Positions 43,763 through 51,527 of a stretch of DNA of 64,000 nt are shown in pieces. The position numbers and the translations under genes were made by a program. Numbering within the stretch: position 1 is the stretch's first letter; every line of letters starts with the position of its first letter. The stretch covers positions 620,001 to 684,000 of the forward strand of contig NZ_JANLCM010000002.1 in assembly GCF_024979235.1 (NCBI RefSeq), given 5' to 3'. The stretch comes from Herbiconiux aconitum (GTDB taxonomy: Bacteria; Actinomycetota; Actinomycetes; Actinomycetales; Microbacteriaceae). The notes under the pieces are model-generated. The model searched no databases, was not told where the DNA came from, and worked only from the letters and a program-made list of their open reading frames with translations.

Positions 43763-44112
43763 TGACCGTCACCCATCGCGAGCAACTCCGGCAGAACCGC
43801 ACCGGAACCGCCCTGTTCGTCGGTGCCGATCACGGCTCGGGCGTCTCCGTGTTCTGGGTCGACACTGCGCCCGGCGGCGGCCCCGACACCCACTGGCACC
43901 CGTACACCGAGACCTGGTTCGTGCTCAAGGGCGAGGCGATGATCGTGGGCGACGGAAGAGAGCTCCGCGCCGGCCCGGGCGCCATCGTCACCGTCACCGC
44001 GAACACGCGGCACCAGTTCCGCAGCGTCGGCGTCGAGAACCTCGAGATGGTCTGCATCCACGCGTCACCCCAGGTCATTCAGGAGTTCGCCTCGGAGGCT
44101 CCGGACAACTAG
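43759..44112 (+). CDS. Cupin-domain protein
   Basis: 117-aa single-domain cupin. Motif 1 is THWHPYTETWFVLKGEAMI, with two His and a Glu for metal, and motif 2 is PGAIVTVTANTRHQF. Likely a metal-dependent dioxygenase, isomerase or small-molecule binder. It is translationally coupled to the DUF4287 gene and probably controlled by the divergent TetR. Confidence 0.85.
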   Translation: MMTVTHREQLRQNRTGTALFVGADHGSGVSVFWVDTAPGGGPDTHWHPYTETWFVLKGEAMIVGDGRELRAGPGAIVTVTANTRHQFRSVGVENLEMVCIHASPQVIQEFASEAPDN

Positions 44113-44224
44113 CCGATCCGTCGAAGTCGCGAGCGGGGGGAGCCCTTCATACCAGAAGGCATCTCGACACGCCGATCTGCGGACGTCGCAGGCGACTCGA
44201 TCCAGCGCGGCAGATCCAAGTACT

Positions 44225-44254
44225 CAATATGTGTATTGACATAATGTGCATTAT
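44225..44254. promoter_or_regulatory. Paired AT-rich palindromes in a convergent gap
   Basis: CAATA/4 nt/TATTG (44225-44238) and ATAATG/TG/CATTAT (44241-44254), with TTGACA at 44236-44241 joining them. It lies between the 3' ends of the cupin and aldo/keto reductase genes, where an operator is not expected. The remaining 44113-44224 shows nothing recognisable. Confidence 0.4.
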
Positions 44255-44263
44255 CAGCGTGCG

Positions 44264-45142
44264 TTATACCTCCGGAGACAAGGCGGAGATCTGGGCGATC
44301 TCGTCCGCGCTCAATTCGATGGCGGCCGCCGCGACGTTGTCGCGAAGATGCAGGAGATCCGTCGTGCCGGGAATCGGCAGGATGTTCTGAGAACGACTGA
44401 GAAGCCACGCCAGAGCGATCTGACGCGCTGATGCGTCGTGGGCGCGAGCGATCGCCTCCATCGTCTGGCGAACCCGGTCCACGTTGTCGCCGCCGTCGGA
44501 CAGACTCACCGGGTGCCACGGTGAGAAGACGGCTCCTGTCTCCTCGCTAGCGCGAAGAAGCGCGCTGCCAGACCGATTCCCGACGTTGTACAACGCGGTC
44601 ACTGCAGCGATCGGCACGATCCGGCGCGCCTCGGCGAACTGCTCCGCTGTCACGTTCGACAGGCCGATGTGCAGGATGAGACCCTCCTCCTGCATCGCCT
44701 TCAATTCCCCGACCTGATCGGCGAACGGAGCGTCGGTGGCGTAGCCGCTGTGGAGGTAGTACAGCGGCATCCGCTCGAGCCGGAGTCGTCGAAGGCTTCC
44801 GGTCAACGCCTGCCGCAGGTATTTCGGGTTTCCCACCCAGCCCAGTGACGAATAGTCGGGTCCACCGCGCACGAACCCGCCCTTGCTGGCGATGATCAGG
44901 TCGTCGGGATAGGGATACAAGGCGTCGCGGATGAGTTCTTCGTTCGTGTGTGGTCCGTAGACATCGGCCGTGTCGATGAAATTCACGCCCTCGTCGAGCA
45001 GCGATCGAAGGAGCGCGATCGCCTTGTCCTGATCGGGATACGGGCCCCAGACCTGAGGGCCGGTGAGTTGCATCGCCCCGAAACCGATGGGATGCACGGG
45101 TGGCAGCCCATCGAACAGACGGCGGGGCATCGGCGTGACCAT
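44264..45142 (-). CDS. Aldo/keto reductase
   Basis: 292-aa TIM-barrel NADPH-dependent reductase. The catalytic tetrad is Asp57, Tyr62 (FIDTADVYGP), Lys87 (IIASKGG) and His131 (YYLHSGY). The C-terminal PIPGTTDLLHLRDNVAA is the NADPH phosphate-binding stretch. It resembles AKR proteins acting on sugars or xenobiotic aldehydes. AGGAGG lies 3 nt before the ATG. It follows the MBL-fold gene by 14 nt in one operon. Confidence 0.9.
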   Translation of the reverse strand: MVTPMPRRLFDGLPPVHPIGFGAMQLTGPQVWGPYPDQDKAIALLRSLLDEGVNFIDTADVYGPHTNEELIRDALYPYPDDLIIASKGGFVRGGPDYSSLGWVGNPKYLRQALTGSLRRLRLERMPLYYLHSGYATDAPFADQVGELKAMQEEGLILHIGLSNVTAEQFAEARRIVPIAAVTALYNVGNRSGSALLRASEETGAVFSPWHPVSLSDGGDNVDRVRQTMEAIARAHDASARQIALAWLLSRSQNILPIPGTTDLLHLRDNVAAAAIELSADEIAQISALSPEV

Positions 45143-45156
45143 GATCCTCCTCGCGC

Positions 45157-46020
45157 TCAGTCGACCGGCGCAGTGGCCGGGGCGCCCTTGAGCAGCTTCG
45201 CGGTCGACCAGGCCGAGCCCACGTTCGCGCGGCTTGGCTGCTTGGCCAGCAACTGCCTATAGAAGTCGAGCGCGTCGGACGTGCGTGCAGCGATCTGCAC
45301 CACGTCGTGGAAATACCGCACGGTCGCTTCGATGTCATCCGGGGAATCACCGTTCTGCGGCTGCTTGTGCCCGCTCACGACAGCGCGTGGCTGCAGGGCC
45401 TTCAACCGACCCAGCGCAGCGACCCAGTTCAACCGGATGTCCGGGGTCGTCTCCGCGAGGTAAGGATGGGTGGCGTTGTAGACGACGTCTCCCGCCACGA
45501 CCAGACCGAGGTCGGGCACCCAGAGCGACGTGGTTCCGGCGGTGTCGGTCTCCCCCGCCTCGATCACCCGCAACTCATGCCCCTCGAGCTCGAAACGACC
45601 CGTCTCGAGAACGTCGGGCAACTCGACATCCGGGATCTGGCCCGGGAAGAGCTTGCCCCAGAAATCATCGAGCCACGCCGGTGTGGTCTGGATCGTGAGC
45701 GCGGCCAGAGTGCCAGCAGTCGCGAGGATGCGCGCGGCCGGGAACGCAGCCCGCAGCTGACCGACACCGAAAGCGTGATCGCCGTGCCCGTGCGTCAGGT
45801 ACACGGCCGTCAGGTTCTTGCCGTGACTGCGTATCCACTCGATCAGATGGGCGTTCTGCTCGATCGTCGCGAAGGTGTCCACCAGCACCGCATCGTTCTC
45901 GCCCCAGATGAGTGTCGACGTGTTCGCCACCCAACGCCACTCGTCGTTGCCGGCGGGCAGGTCACGCGTCAGCCCCTCTCGACGCTGGGTCATCACCTCG
46001 TAGCGCAATTCTTCAGGCAT
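45157..46020 (-). CDS. Metallo-beta-lactamase-fold hydrolase
   Basis: 287-aa MBL-fold enzyme. The metal motif HxHxDH is His77, His79, Asp81, His82 (THGHGDHAFG); further ligands lie in DTAGTTSLW and GHKQPQNG. It resembles glyoxalase II-like or quorum-quenching hydrolases; the substrate is unknown. The start at 46020 is chosen because TAACTT lies 5 nt upstream. It heads an operon with the aldo/keto reductase, downstream of a WHG-type TetR gene on the same strand. Confidence 0.85.
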   Translation of the reverse strand: MPEELRYEVMTQRREGLTRDLPAGNDEWRWVANTSTLIWGENDAVLVDTFATIEQNAHLIEWIRSHGKNLTAVYLTHGHGDHAFGVGQLRAAFPAARILATAGTLAALTIQTTPAWLDDFWGKLFPGQIPDVELPDVLETGRFELEGHELRVIEAGETDTAGTTSLWVPDLGLVVAGDVVYNATHPYLAETTPDIRLNWVAALGRLKALQPRAVVSGHKQPQNGDSPDDIEATVRYFHDVVQIAARTSDALDFYRQLLAKQPSRANVGSAWSTAKLLKGAPATAPVD

Positions 46021-46025
46021 GCCTA

Positions 46026-46031
46026 AAGTTA
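46026..46031 (-). promoter_or_regulatory. Leaderless-type -10 box of the MBL gene
   Basis: TAACTT on the minus strand, 5 nt before the ATG at 46020. Confidence 0.4.
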
Positions 46032-46120
46032 TCAACGATTACTTCAGTGTGCCAGCATTTTCCAGAGGGAATCCGCCTTTGGCAGCCGACCAACGGTATT
46101 CCTATGTGATGGTTACTAAC

Positions 46121-46753
46121 TTACGAAGTCGTGTCAACGAGGAACGGAGCGGCCGATCCCCAGTCCTGATGGGTCACGACGAGCCTGGTCAACCGCTTGG
46201 CCTCGAGCATCGATTGCGCGATCTGCTCCGAGCTGGGATCGCGGAAGGAGTCGACCAAGAACACGGCGACCCCTTGGGCGATGACCATCACGGAGTTCAG
46301 CACACTCGCCGCCTCCGCCTCCGTTTCGCGAACATCGCGGGTGAGCTCGAGGAGCTCGAGGTAGCCCTTCTCCCCCGCGGCCACGATCGCCGGATACTTC
46401 GATCGGTCGAGTCCCGCATGGTGCACGACATTGAAGAGAGCGCGCTCCTCGGCCGCGAATCGCACGTACTCCGAGGCGAACCGCTCCAGGCGAGCGGCTG
46501 CTCCGATCTCCAGCCGCGCCGCGCTGATCACGCGCCGCCCCTCGTGGTATCCGCGCACGGCGAGCGCCGCCAGGAGGGACTCGCGGTCGGCATAGTGCTT
46601 GTAGGGCGCTGCCACGCTGACCCCCGCGCGTCGACTCGCCTCGGCGAGAGTGAACGATTGGGGCCCCTTCTCGGCCACGAGCTCGAGCGCAGCATCCTCC
46701 AGAGCCGCCTTCAGGTCGCCGTGGTGATAGGTCGCCTTGGCCGCGGTTTTCAC
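46121..46753 (-). CDS. TetR-family regulator with WHG-type C-terminus, copy 1
   Basis: 210-aa TetR protein. The N-terminal YHHGDLKAALEDAAL and HTH FTLAEASRRAGVSVAAPYKHYADR are the hallmark of the WHG-domain group. The C-terminal half has ERFASEYVRFAAEERALFNVVHHAG. It is a close paralogue of the divergent gene at 46948. It sits upstream of the MBL/AKR operon and is a candidate regulator of it. A CTAACTTA half-site overlaps its stop codon. Confidence 0.9.
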   Translation of the reverse strand: MKTAAKATYHHGDLKAALEDAALELVAEKGPQSFTLAEASRRAGVSVAAPYKHYADRESLLAALAVRGYHEGRRVISAARLEIGAAARLERFASEYVRFAAEERALFNVVHHAGLDRSKYPAIVAAGEKGYLELLELTRDVRETEAEAASVLNSVMVIAQGVAVFLVDSFRDPSSEQIAQSMLEAKRLTRLVVTHQDWGSAAPFLVDTTS

Positions 46754-46872
46754 GCCGACCGCCCAGCGCCGCGGTGCCGAGCTCGATCGGAGGTCACATG
46801 CTTCATCTGCACGATTGTAGTGGAGTGGGATGCGTTTTCCAGGATATGTTAGCGCGTATCACTTAGCCGGGA

Positions 46873-46878
46873 TAGTGT
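46873..46878 (+). promoter_or_regulatory. -10 box of leader ORF and tetR copy 2
   Basis: TAGTGT followed by 7 nt and the ATG of the 20-codon leader at 46886. Confidence 0.4.
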
Positions 46879-46885
46879 GGGGGCC

Positions 46886-46948
46886 ATGACTGCGACACGT
46901 GTCGACTTCACTGGCTGCGCATCCGCATCGGGGGGCAGCGCTGCCTGA
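46886..46948 (+). CDS. Possible 20-aa leader peptide coupled to tetR
   Basis: Short reading frame MTATRVDFTG... of 20 codons whose TGA overlaps the ATG of the following tetR (TGATG). A TAGTGT box lies 7 nt upstream, so it could be translated from a leaderless message. The tetR start has only a weak G-rich ribosome site, so coupling through this frame is plausible. Could be chance: it is short and includes a GACACGTGTC palindrome. Confidence 0.35.
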   Translation: MTATRVDFTGCASASGGSAA

Positions 46949-47574
46949 TGAAGTCCTCGCCCCCCGGGAAGACTCCCTACCACCACGGCGACCTGAAAGC
47001 CGCCCTCGAAACCGCCGCGCTCGATCTCGTGACCGAGAAGGGCCCGCGCGCCTTCACGCTCGCCGAGGCGAGCCGCCGTGCCGGCGTCAGCGTGGGCGCT
47101 CCGTACAAGCACTTTGCCGATCGCGACGCCCTGCTCGCGGCCCTGGCAGCCAGGGGCTACCGCTTAGGCGAGAAGCGCATGACGGCTGCGGTGCGTCTCG
47201 AAGTCGGCTCGACGGCACGATTCGAGCGGTTCGCCGCCGAGTACGTTCGATTCGCTGCCGAAGAACGGGCGCTCTTCGAGATCATCCATCTGGCCGGTCT
47301 CGACAAGAGGCGATATCCGGATGTCGTCGCCGCCCAGCAATCGGGCTACCGAGCCATGCTCGAGCTCACTCGAGAGGCCCGCGACGACGAGCTCGCTGCG
47401 ATGAGTGTGCTCAACTCCGTCGTCATCGGGTCGCACGGGGTTGCGATGTTCCTCCTGGACTCCATCACCCAACCGACCACCGAGAACATCGGCCTCGCCA
47501 TGCGGGAGGCCAGCCGAATCGCCCGGTTGATCGCTGAGAACCAGGATTGGGTAGCAGCTTCACCCTTCAGCTGA
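46948..47574 (+). CDS. TetR-family regulator with WHG-type C-terminus, copy 2
   Basis: 208-aa paralogue of the gene at 46121: YHHGDLKAALETAAL, FTLAEASRRAGVSVGAPYKHFADR and ERFAAEYVRFAAEERALFEIIHLAG. The two differ at scattered positions, mostly in the C-terminal ligand half, pointing to duplication then divergence of the inducer. It is read away from copy 1 and lies upstream of the DUF302 gene, before which is an AAGTTAG palindrome. Confidence 0.9.
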   Translation: MKSSPPGKTPYHHGDLKAALETAALDLVTEKGPRAFTLAEASRRAGVSVGAPYKHFADRDALLAALAARGYRLGEKRMTAAVRLEVGSTARFERFAAEYVRFAAEERALFEIIHLAGLDKRRYPDVVAAQQSGYRAMLELTREARDDELAAMSVLNSVVIGSHGVAMFLLDSITQPTTENIGLAMREASRIARLIAENQDWVAASPFS

Positions 47575-47606
47575 GAGGGAGGTCTGGCGCGCCAGAGTAA
47601 ATGATG

Positions 47607-47626
47607 CTAACTTGCCACTAAGTTAG
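47607..47626. promoter_or_regulatory. TetR operator candidate upstream of DUF302 gene
   Basis: Perfect inverted repeat CTAACTT / 6 nt / AAGTTAG. The same CTAACTT half-site recurs at 46117-46123 upstream of the MBL operon, so the paired TetR proteins may read both. Confidence 0.65.
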
Positions 47627-47698
47627 TGCAACTTACATTAACCTGGTCTCGCCACCGCCGCGAGATGATCCGCAGCCCGCTCGCCCGAAGGAGCAATG

Positions 47699-48232
47699 AT
47701 GTTGGCCACCGCTACGCGATCCACCTGGCATGTCGACGTCACGCGGAGCGAGTGGATCACCTCCCGATCCTTCGACGAGGTGCTCGAGCGCCTGCATGCC
47801 GGACTGGGTCGACCCGACTTCACCGAGTTCGTCACGCGCATCAACACGATCCAGGGCTGGGATGCCTATCGTCGGGAGCTCATGCCCGAGGCGGGCTCGT
47901 CGGGTCTCATCCAGTTCCTCGAACTCGACCTCGGGGCGGTCGTCCCCCGCGACCCCGATGCCGGCCCCTACCGATCGGTTCGTATCATCGCGGGGAATCC
48001 CGCAGCGATGGAATCGCTCACCCGCACCAGCCCTGCCGTCGGGGCGTTCGCGCCCATCACCATCCTTCTCTTCGAGGCTGCCGACGGCGTGCACATCCGC
48101 TACGACACCGTCGCTTCCGAAGCCGGGGCGGAGCTCTCCGATGCGGCCATGAGCGCCGCCGCCCGCCTCGATCACGCCGTCGTGACGCTCATCGTGACCG
48201 CCGCTCAGTTCGGTCGACCGCGGGCCGGCTGA
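47699..48232 (+). CDS. DUF302-domain protein
   Basis: 177-aa protein. The C-terminal two-thirds match the DUF302 pattern: RSVRIIAGNPAAMESLTRTSPAVGAFAPITILLFEAADG then VHIRYD. Function unknown; the fold is thought to bind small ligands. Tandem ATGs at 47696 and 47699; the second has AAGGAG at a better spacing. It probably belongs to the regulon of the adjacent TetR. Confidence 0.78.
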   Translation: MLATATRSTWHVDVTRSEWITSRSFDEVLERLHAGLGRPDFTEFVTRINTIQGWDAYRRELMPEAGSSGLIQFLELDLGAVVPRDPDAGPYRSVRIIAGNPAAMESLTRTSPAVGAFAPITILLFEAADGVHIRYDTVASEAGAELSDAAMSAAARLDHAVVTLIVTAAQFGRPRAG

Positions 48233-48257
48233 CGCGATCCCCAGGCTCTGACCACCG

Positions 48258-48374
48258 TCAGGTGTCGCGCAAAGCATCCGCCGGCTCCACTCGGGCGGCC
48301 TTGAGCGCCGGAACGCACCCGGCGGCCAGGCCGACGGCGCCGCCCAGCCCCGTGCTCCCGAGCACGCCGCCTCC
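48258..48374 (-). pseudogene. C-terminal relic of an FtsX/MacB-type ABC permease
   Basis: Reading the minus strand gives GLGGAVGLAAGCVPALKAAR then VEPADALRDT and a stop, the standard end of FtsX-like permeases (G-x-PA-x-x-AAR-x-xP-x-x-ALR). No start codon, ribosome site or upstream part remains: it is preceded by the stop of the lipoprotein gene at 48379 in another frame. It is a deletion remnant of a transporter gene. Confidence 0.7.
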
Positions 48375-48378
48375 TCGG

Positions 48379-49362
48379 TCACTTCGACGCGTCTCCGTGA
48401 CGCGCGACCAGGGCGTCGAGTTCTGCCTTGTGCTCATCGATGAAGGCCTGCTCGATGCGGAACTGCTCGGAGGTCAGCGTCTCGGCGTATCCGCTGTCTC
48501 GCGCGCAAGCGAAGTCGGCGGTCGCCTGTGCGATCTCACGCTGCCGAAGGGCGTCGAGCGCCTCGGGGTCGGGCTCCGGCGGGGCGCTGCTCGAGGGGTC
48601 TCCGACATCCGGCGTGGGGAACAGACTGCTGTACCCCTCACTGATCGCCGCAGAGGCGTCGTCTTTGTGCTCGAAATCTCCGTACCCCATGTCGGCGAGA
48701 CAGTCCGACCAGGCGCGCTCCTTCTCCCGTACGGCCGGAGTCTCCCGCACCTCGGTGTAGAGGGCGTTCATCTCCTCGCTGAGGGCCTCAAACTCCGGGT
48801 TCCCGCCGAAGCCGCCTTCGCCGAACACGTCATGCTGTGCCTTCCCACTGCAGCCGGATGTCTTCCAGTCGTATTCGATCGGCTCGTCGGTGCTGACGAC
48901 GTTCAAGCTCGGGCCCCACAGCGCGTCGTTGTAGGCCATTGCCTCGGATTCACTCAGGGATGCGACGTATCCAGCGTTCGGATCGACGGGTTCCTCACCT
49001 GGCTTGGACTCCATGCCGAACGGATCCGTGGTGATGCCGTACCCATACGTCTTCGCAAACTCTTCGCTCTCCGGATCCAGATCGGAATCGCCAATGACGA
49101 CAAACGCGCCGGCGCGTTCGTTTGGCAGATAGTCGAACCCCAGCTCCCCCATGCACTCGGCGATCTTCTCCTGCAGCTCTGCATTCCGACGGTCGAGCTC
49201 AGGCTGGTCCTCATCTCCATGAAGAAGGGACCAGTATTTCTGCAGCGGGCTCTCGGGCGCAGCCTGGGTGTCAGCCGCCCGACCCTGCCCCGCGCATCCG
49301 GCGAACAGAATGCTCGCGGCGAGACAGAAGGTGACGATCGGCATGTTGTGCTGAACTCTCAT
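48379..49362 (-). CDS. Putative lipoprotein
   Basis: 327-aa exported protein with lipobox LFAGC (Cys23). The mature part is acidic, rich in Glu/Asp/Ala, with cysteines at roughly regular places (ECMGELGF, SGCSGKA, DCLADMGYGDF, DFACARDSGY). Such C..D/E-G-[FY] repeats occur in secreted actinobacterial proteins of unknown role linked to ABC exporters. AAAGGAC lies 5 nt before the ATG. The relic permease behind it suggests it once belonged to a transporter operon. Confidence 0.8.
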   Translation of the reverse strand: MRVQHNMPIVTFCLAASILFAGCAGQGRAADTQAAPESPLQKYWSLLHGDEDQPELDRRNAELQEKIAECMGELGFDYLPNERAGAFVVIGDSDLDPESEEFAKTYGYGITTDPFGMESKPGEEPVDPNAGYVASLSESEAMAYNDALWGPSLNVVSTDEPIEYDWKTSGCSGKAQHDVFGEGGFGGNPEFEALSEEMNALYTEVRETPAVREKERAWSDCLADMGYGDFEHKDDASAAISEGYSSLFPTPDVGDPSSSAPPEPDPEALDALRQREIAQATADFACARDSGYAETLTSEQFRIEQAFIDEHKAELDALVARHGDASK

Positions 49363-49534
49363 GGTCAGTCCTTTGTGAAGTGACGAATGCTCAGCAGTGA
49401 GAATAGGTCACTCCTCCGACATCGTCGCAAGGCCCACGACATGCTCACGGTGAACTCCCATGCTCCGCGGGCCAAGCGCTAGATTGATCAGCGACAGAAC
49501 ACACAGCCGTCAGGCGCCCACGAGGGGGAATCTC

Positions 49535-50143
49535 ATGACCACACCGACCGCTTCGAATCCGCTCGGATTCTGGCTGCACGACGCCGACATCACCGCCACG
49601 GCAGCCCGCTGGCTCAAGGGTGGTCTCTGGCTGCGCGCCATTCTCTCCGTGGTGCTCGGCATCGTGGTCCTGGTGCTCGCCTTCAACAACCCCGACGCCA
49701 TCGTCTACACGATCGCCTGGCTGTTCGCGATCTACTTCTGGATCGTCGGCCTGATGCGCGTGGTCTCCGGAATCGTGAACAACTCGGTCACGGGCGGCAT
49801 CCGGGCGCTCAACATCATCCTGGGCGTGCTGCTCATCCTCGCCGGCGTCGTCGCGGTGCGGAACCCGGTCGTCTCGCTCGTGGCGCTCGCCCTGGTGATC
49901 GGCTTCTCCTGGATCATCGAAGGCGTGCTGGCCATCATCGAGACCGCGAAAGACTCCTCCAAGTGGTTCGGCACCATCCTCGGCGTCATCTCGGTGCTCG
50001 CCGGGATCGTCGTGATCTTCCTGCCCCTGCAGTCGATCGGAATCCTGGTGCTGTTCGCAGGCATCCTGCTCATCGTCACCGGCATCATGTCGGCGATTAC
50101 CGCGATCATGCTGGGGCGCACGCCGAAGACCGCGAAGGCCTAG
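49535..50143 (+). CDS. HdeD/DUF308 membrane protein
   Basis: 202-aa membrane protein with six hydrophobic helices in three related pairs (LSVVLGIVVLVLAF, LNIILGVLLILAGVVAV, LGVISVLAGIVVIFL), the DUF308/HdeD repeat. E. coli HdeD contributes to acid resistance at high cell density; the role in actinobacteria is unproven. GAGGGGG precedes the ATG. Its 3' end overlaps the convergent NUDIX gene by 4 nt. Confidence 0.87.
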   Translation: MTTPTASNPLGFWLHDADITATAARWLKGGLWLRAILSVVLGIVVLVLAFNNPDAIVYTIAWLFAIYFWIVGLMRVVSGIVNNSVTGGIRALNIILGVLLILAGVVAVRNPVVSLVALALVIGFSWIIEGVLAIIETAKDSSKWFGTILGVISVLAGIVVIFLPLQSIGILVLFAGILLIVTGIMSAITAIMLGRTPKTAKA

Positions 50144-50634
50144 CGCAGCAGGGGCGTGTTCAACGCCCGGCGAAGAAGATCGGTGAGGACGGTCGGCTCC
50201 AACGAGTCGGCCGTCTTCTCCATTTCGTCGAGCGTCCACCAGCGCCACGCTTCGACGTCGATGCGCTCCTCCGGAGTCCAGTGCGTGTCGACGGGCAGGA
50301 ACGCTTCGGTGCGCAGCAGGTACCACTCCTCGCGATACTGCCGCAGCACGTCCGGGGCGGGCTCGCCCGTGAAGTCCTGCGACCAGAACACCGCGCCGAG
50401 CTGCGCCTCGCTCACGACCAAGCCGGTCTCTTCGAACAACTCACGCACTGCCGCCCGCCGGTGGGTCTCCCCCGCTTCGAGGTGCCCGCCCGGTGTCAGC
50501 CAGCGGGTGGGGTTGGTCGCAACGTCGGCTCGCGTGAAGAACAGGAGCGCCCGGCCTGCCTGATCGATCAGGAGCACCCGGGATTTCAGGATGACGGCGT
50601 CGTCGGCGGTCGCCGCATCCGCCGCCCCGCTCAT
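50140..50634 (-). CDS. NUDIX hydrolase
   Basis: 164-aa nucleoside diphosphate-X hydrolase. The NUDIX box runs from GGHLEAGETHRRAAVRELFE to ETGL and fits Gx5Ex7REUxEExGU. It probably cleaves a nucleotide or sugar-nucleotide pyrophosphate with magnesium. The start overlaps the SDR stop (ATGA), so the pair is translationally coupled. Confidence 0.9.
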   Translation of the reverse strand: MSGAADAATADDAVILKSRVLLIDQAGRALLFFTRADVATNPTRWLTPGGHLEAGETHRRAAVRELFEETGLVVSEAQLGAVFWSQDFTGEPAPDVLRQYREEWYLLRTEAFLPVDTHWTPEERIDVEAWRWWTLDEMEKTADSLEPTVLTDLLRRALNTPLLR

Positions 50635-51404
50635 TCGCCCTCGATGGGCCCGAAGTCGGAGACGTCGCCGACGTAGCGGGTGTGGTGGGGCGGGATCGGA
50701 TCGACGGCGGCCGCGGCCACCTCGGCGGCGAACTCGCTCACGTTGTAGAGCCGCCCGGCAGCTTCTTTGCGGGCGCCGATCGCGCCCGGGTTGGCGCGCT
50801 CGAGCAACGTCGCCGTGATCGTGCCCTCGATCATGTCGCCCGACACCACGACGAACCCGATGCCCGCTTCTTCGAGCCGAGGAATCAGCGAGCGCAGCGC
50901 ATCCTCGCCGGCGCGCTTCGACAGCGCCACGGGCAGGTACTCCGGCATCGTCTCGGTGGTGCCGATGAAGTGCGCCTGGTGGCTCGTGACGAACACGACG
51001 CGGGAACCCGGTGCGAGCAGCGGCATCGCCGAGGTGAGCAGGTCGACTTGGGCGTCGCGGTTGAGTGTCATCGCGTAATCCTCGGCCATGCCGCTCTCCA
51101 TGCCGCCGGAGGCATTCAGAACGAGGATGTCGAGTCCGTCGAGCTCGGCCTGCACCTGGTCGAACATCGCCGCGACCGATTCCGGGTCGGTGAGGTCGGC
51201 GCCCACCACGATAGCGGTGCCGCCGGCCTCGCGGATGCCGTTCGCGAGCTTCGTGGCCCGCGCCTCCTTGTTGCGGTAGTTGATCACGACCGACGCCCCG
51301 GCCTCGGCGAAATAGCCGACCGTGTCGGCTCCGATGCCCCGAGAGGAGCCCGTGACGAGCACGCGCTTTCCTGCGAGCGAACCGGGGGCGAGTGGATTGG
51401 GCAC
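50631..51404 (-). CDS. SDR-family oxidoreductase
   Basis: 257-aa SDR with cofactor loop VTGSSRGIGADTV near residue 18 and DILVLNASGG. At the active site the sequence is EYLPVALSKRAGEDAL: the Lys is in place but the canonical Tyr four residues before it is Val, and a Tyr stands seven residues before Lys. Activity may differ from classical SDRs. GTG start with GAGGAG 5 nt upstream. Co-transcribed with the NUDIX gene, perhaps in housecleaning. Confidence 0.82.
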   Translation of the reverse strand: MPNPLAPGSLAGKRVLVTGSSRGIGADTVGYFAEAGASVVINYRNKEARATKLANGIREAGGTAIVVGADLTDPESVAAMFDQVQAELDGLDILVLNASGGMESGMAEDYAMTLNRDAQVDLLTSAMPLLAPGSRVVFVTSHQAHFIGTTETMPEYLPVALSKRAGEDALRSLIPRLEEAGIGFVVVSGDMIEGTITATLLERANPGAIGARKEAAGRLYNVSEFAAEVAAAAVDPIPPHHTRYVGDVSDFGPIEGE

Positions 51405-51527
51405 AGAGACTCCTCGTGGATCGAAACGACCCTCCGAGACTACCAAGTAGCCGATACCCCAACCGCTCATGTGTAGAACACTGATAGCGTCGAAGCACAC
51501 CCGATCGACGCCGAGAGGAGACCGTGG

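Noticed and set aside
44109..44519. A 136-codon minus-strand frame overlapping the AKR gene and the gap before the cupin gene
   Set aside because: Most of it is out of frame with the well-supported AKR gene and it has no recognisable domain or ribosome site.
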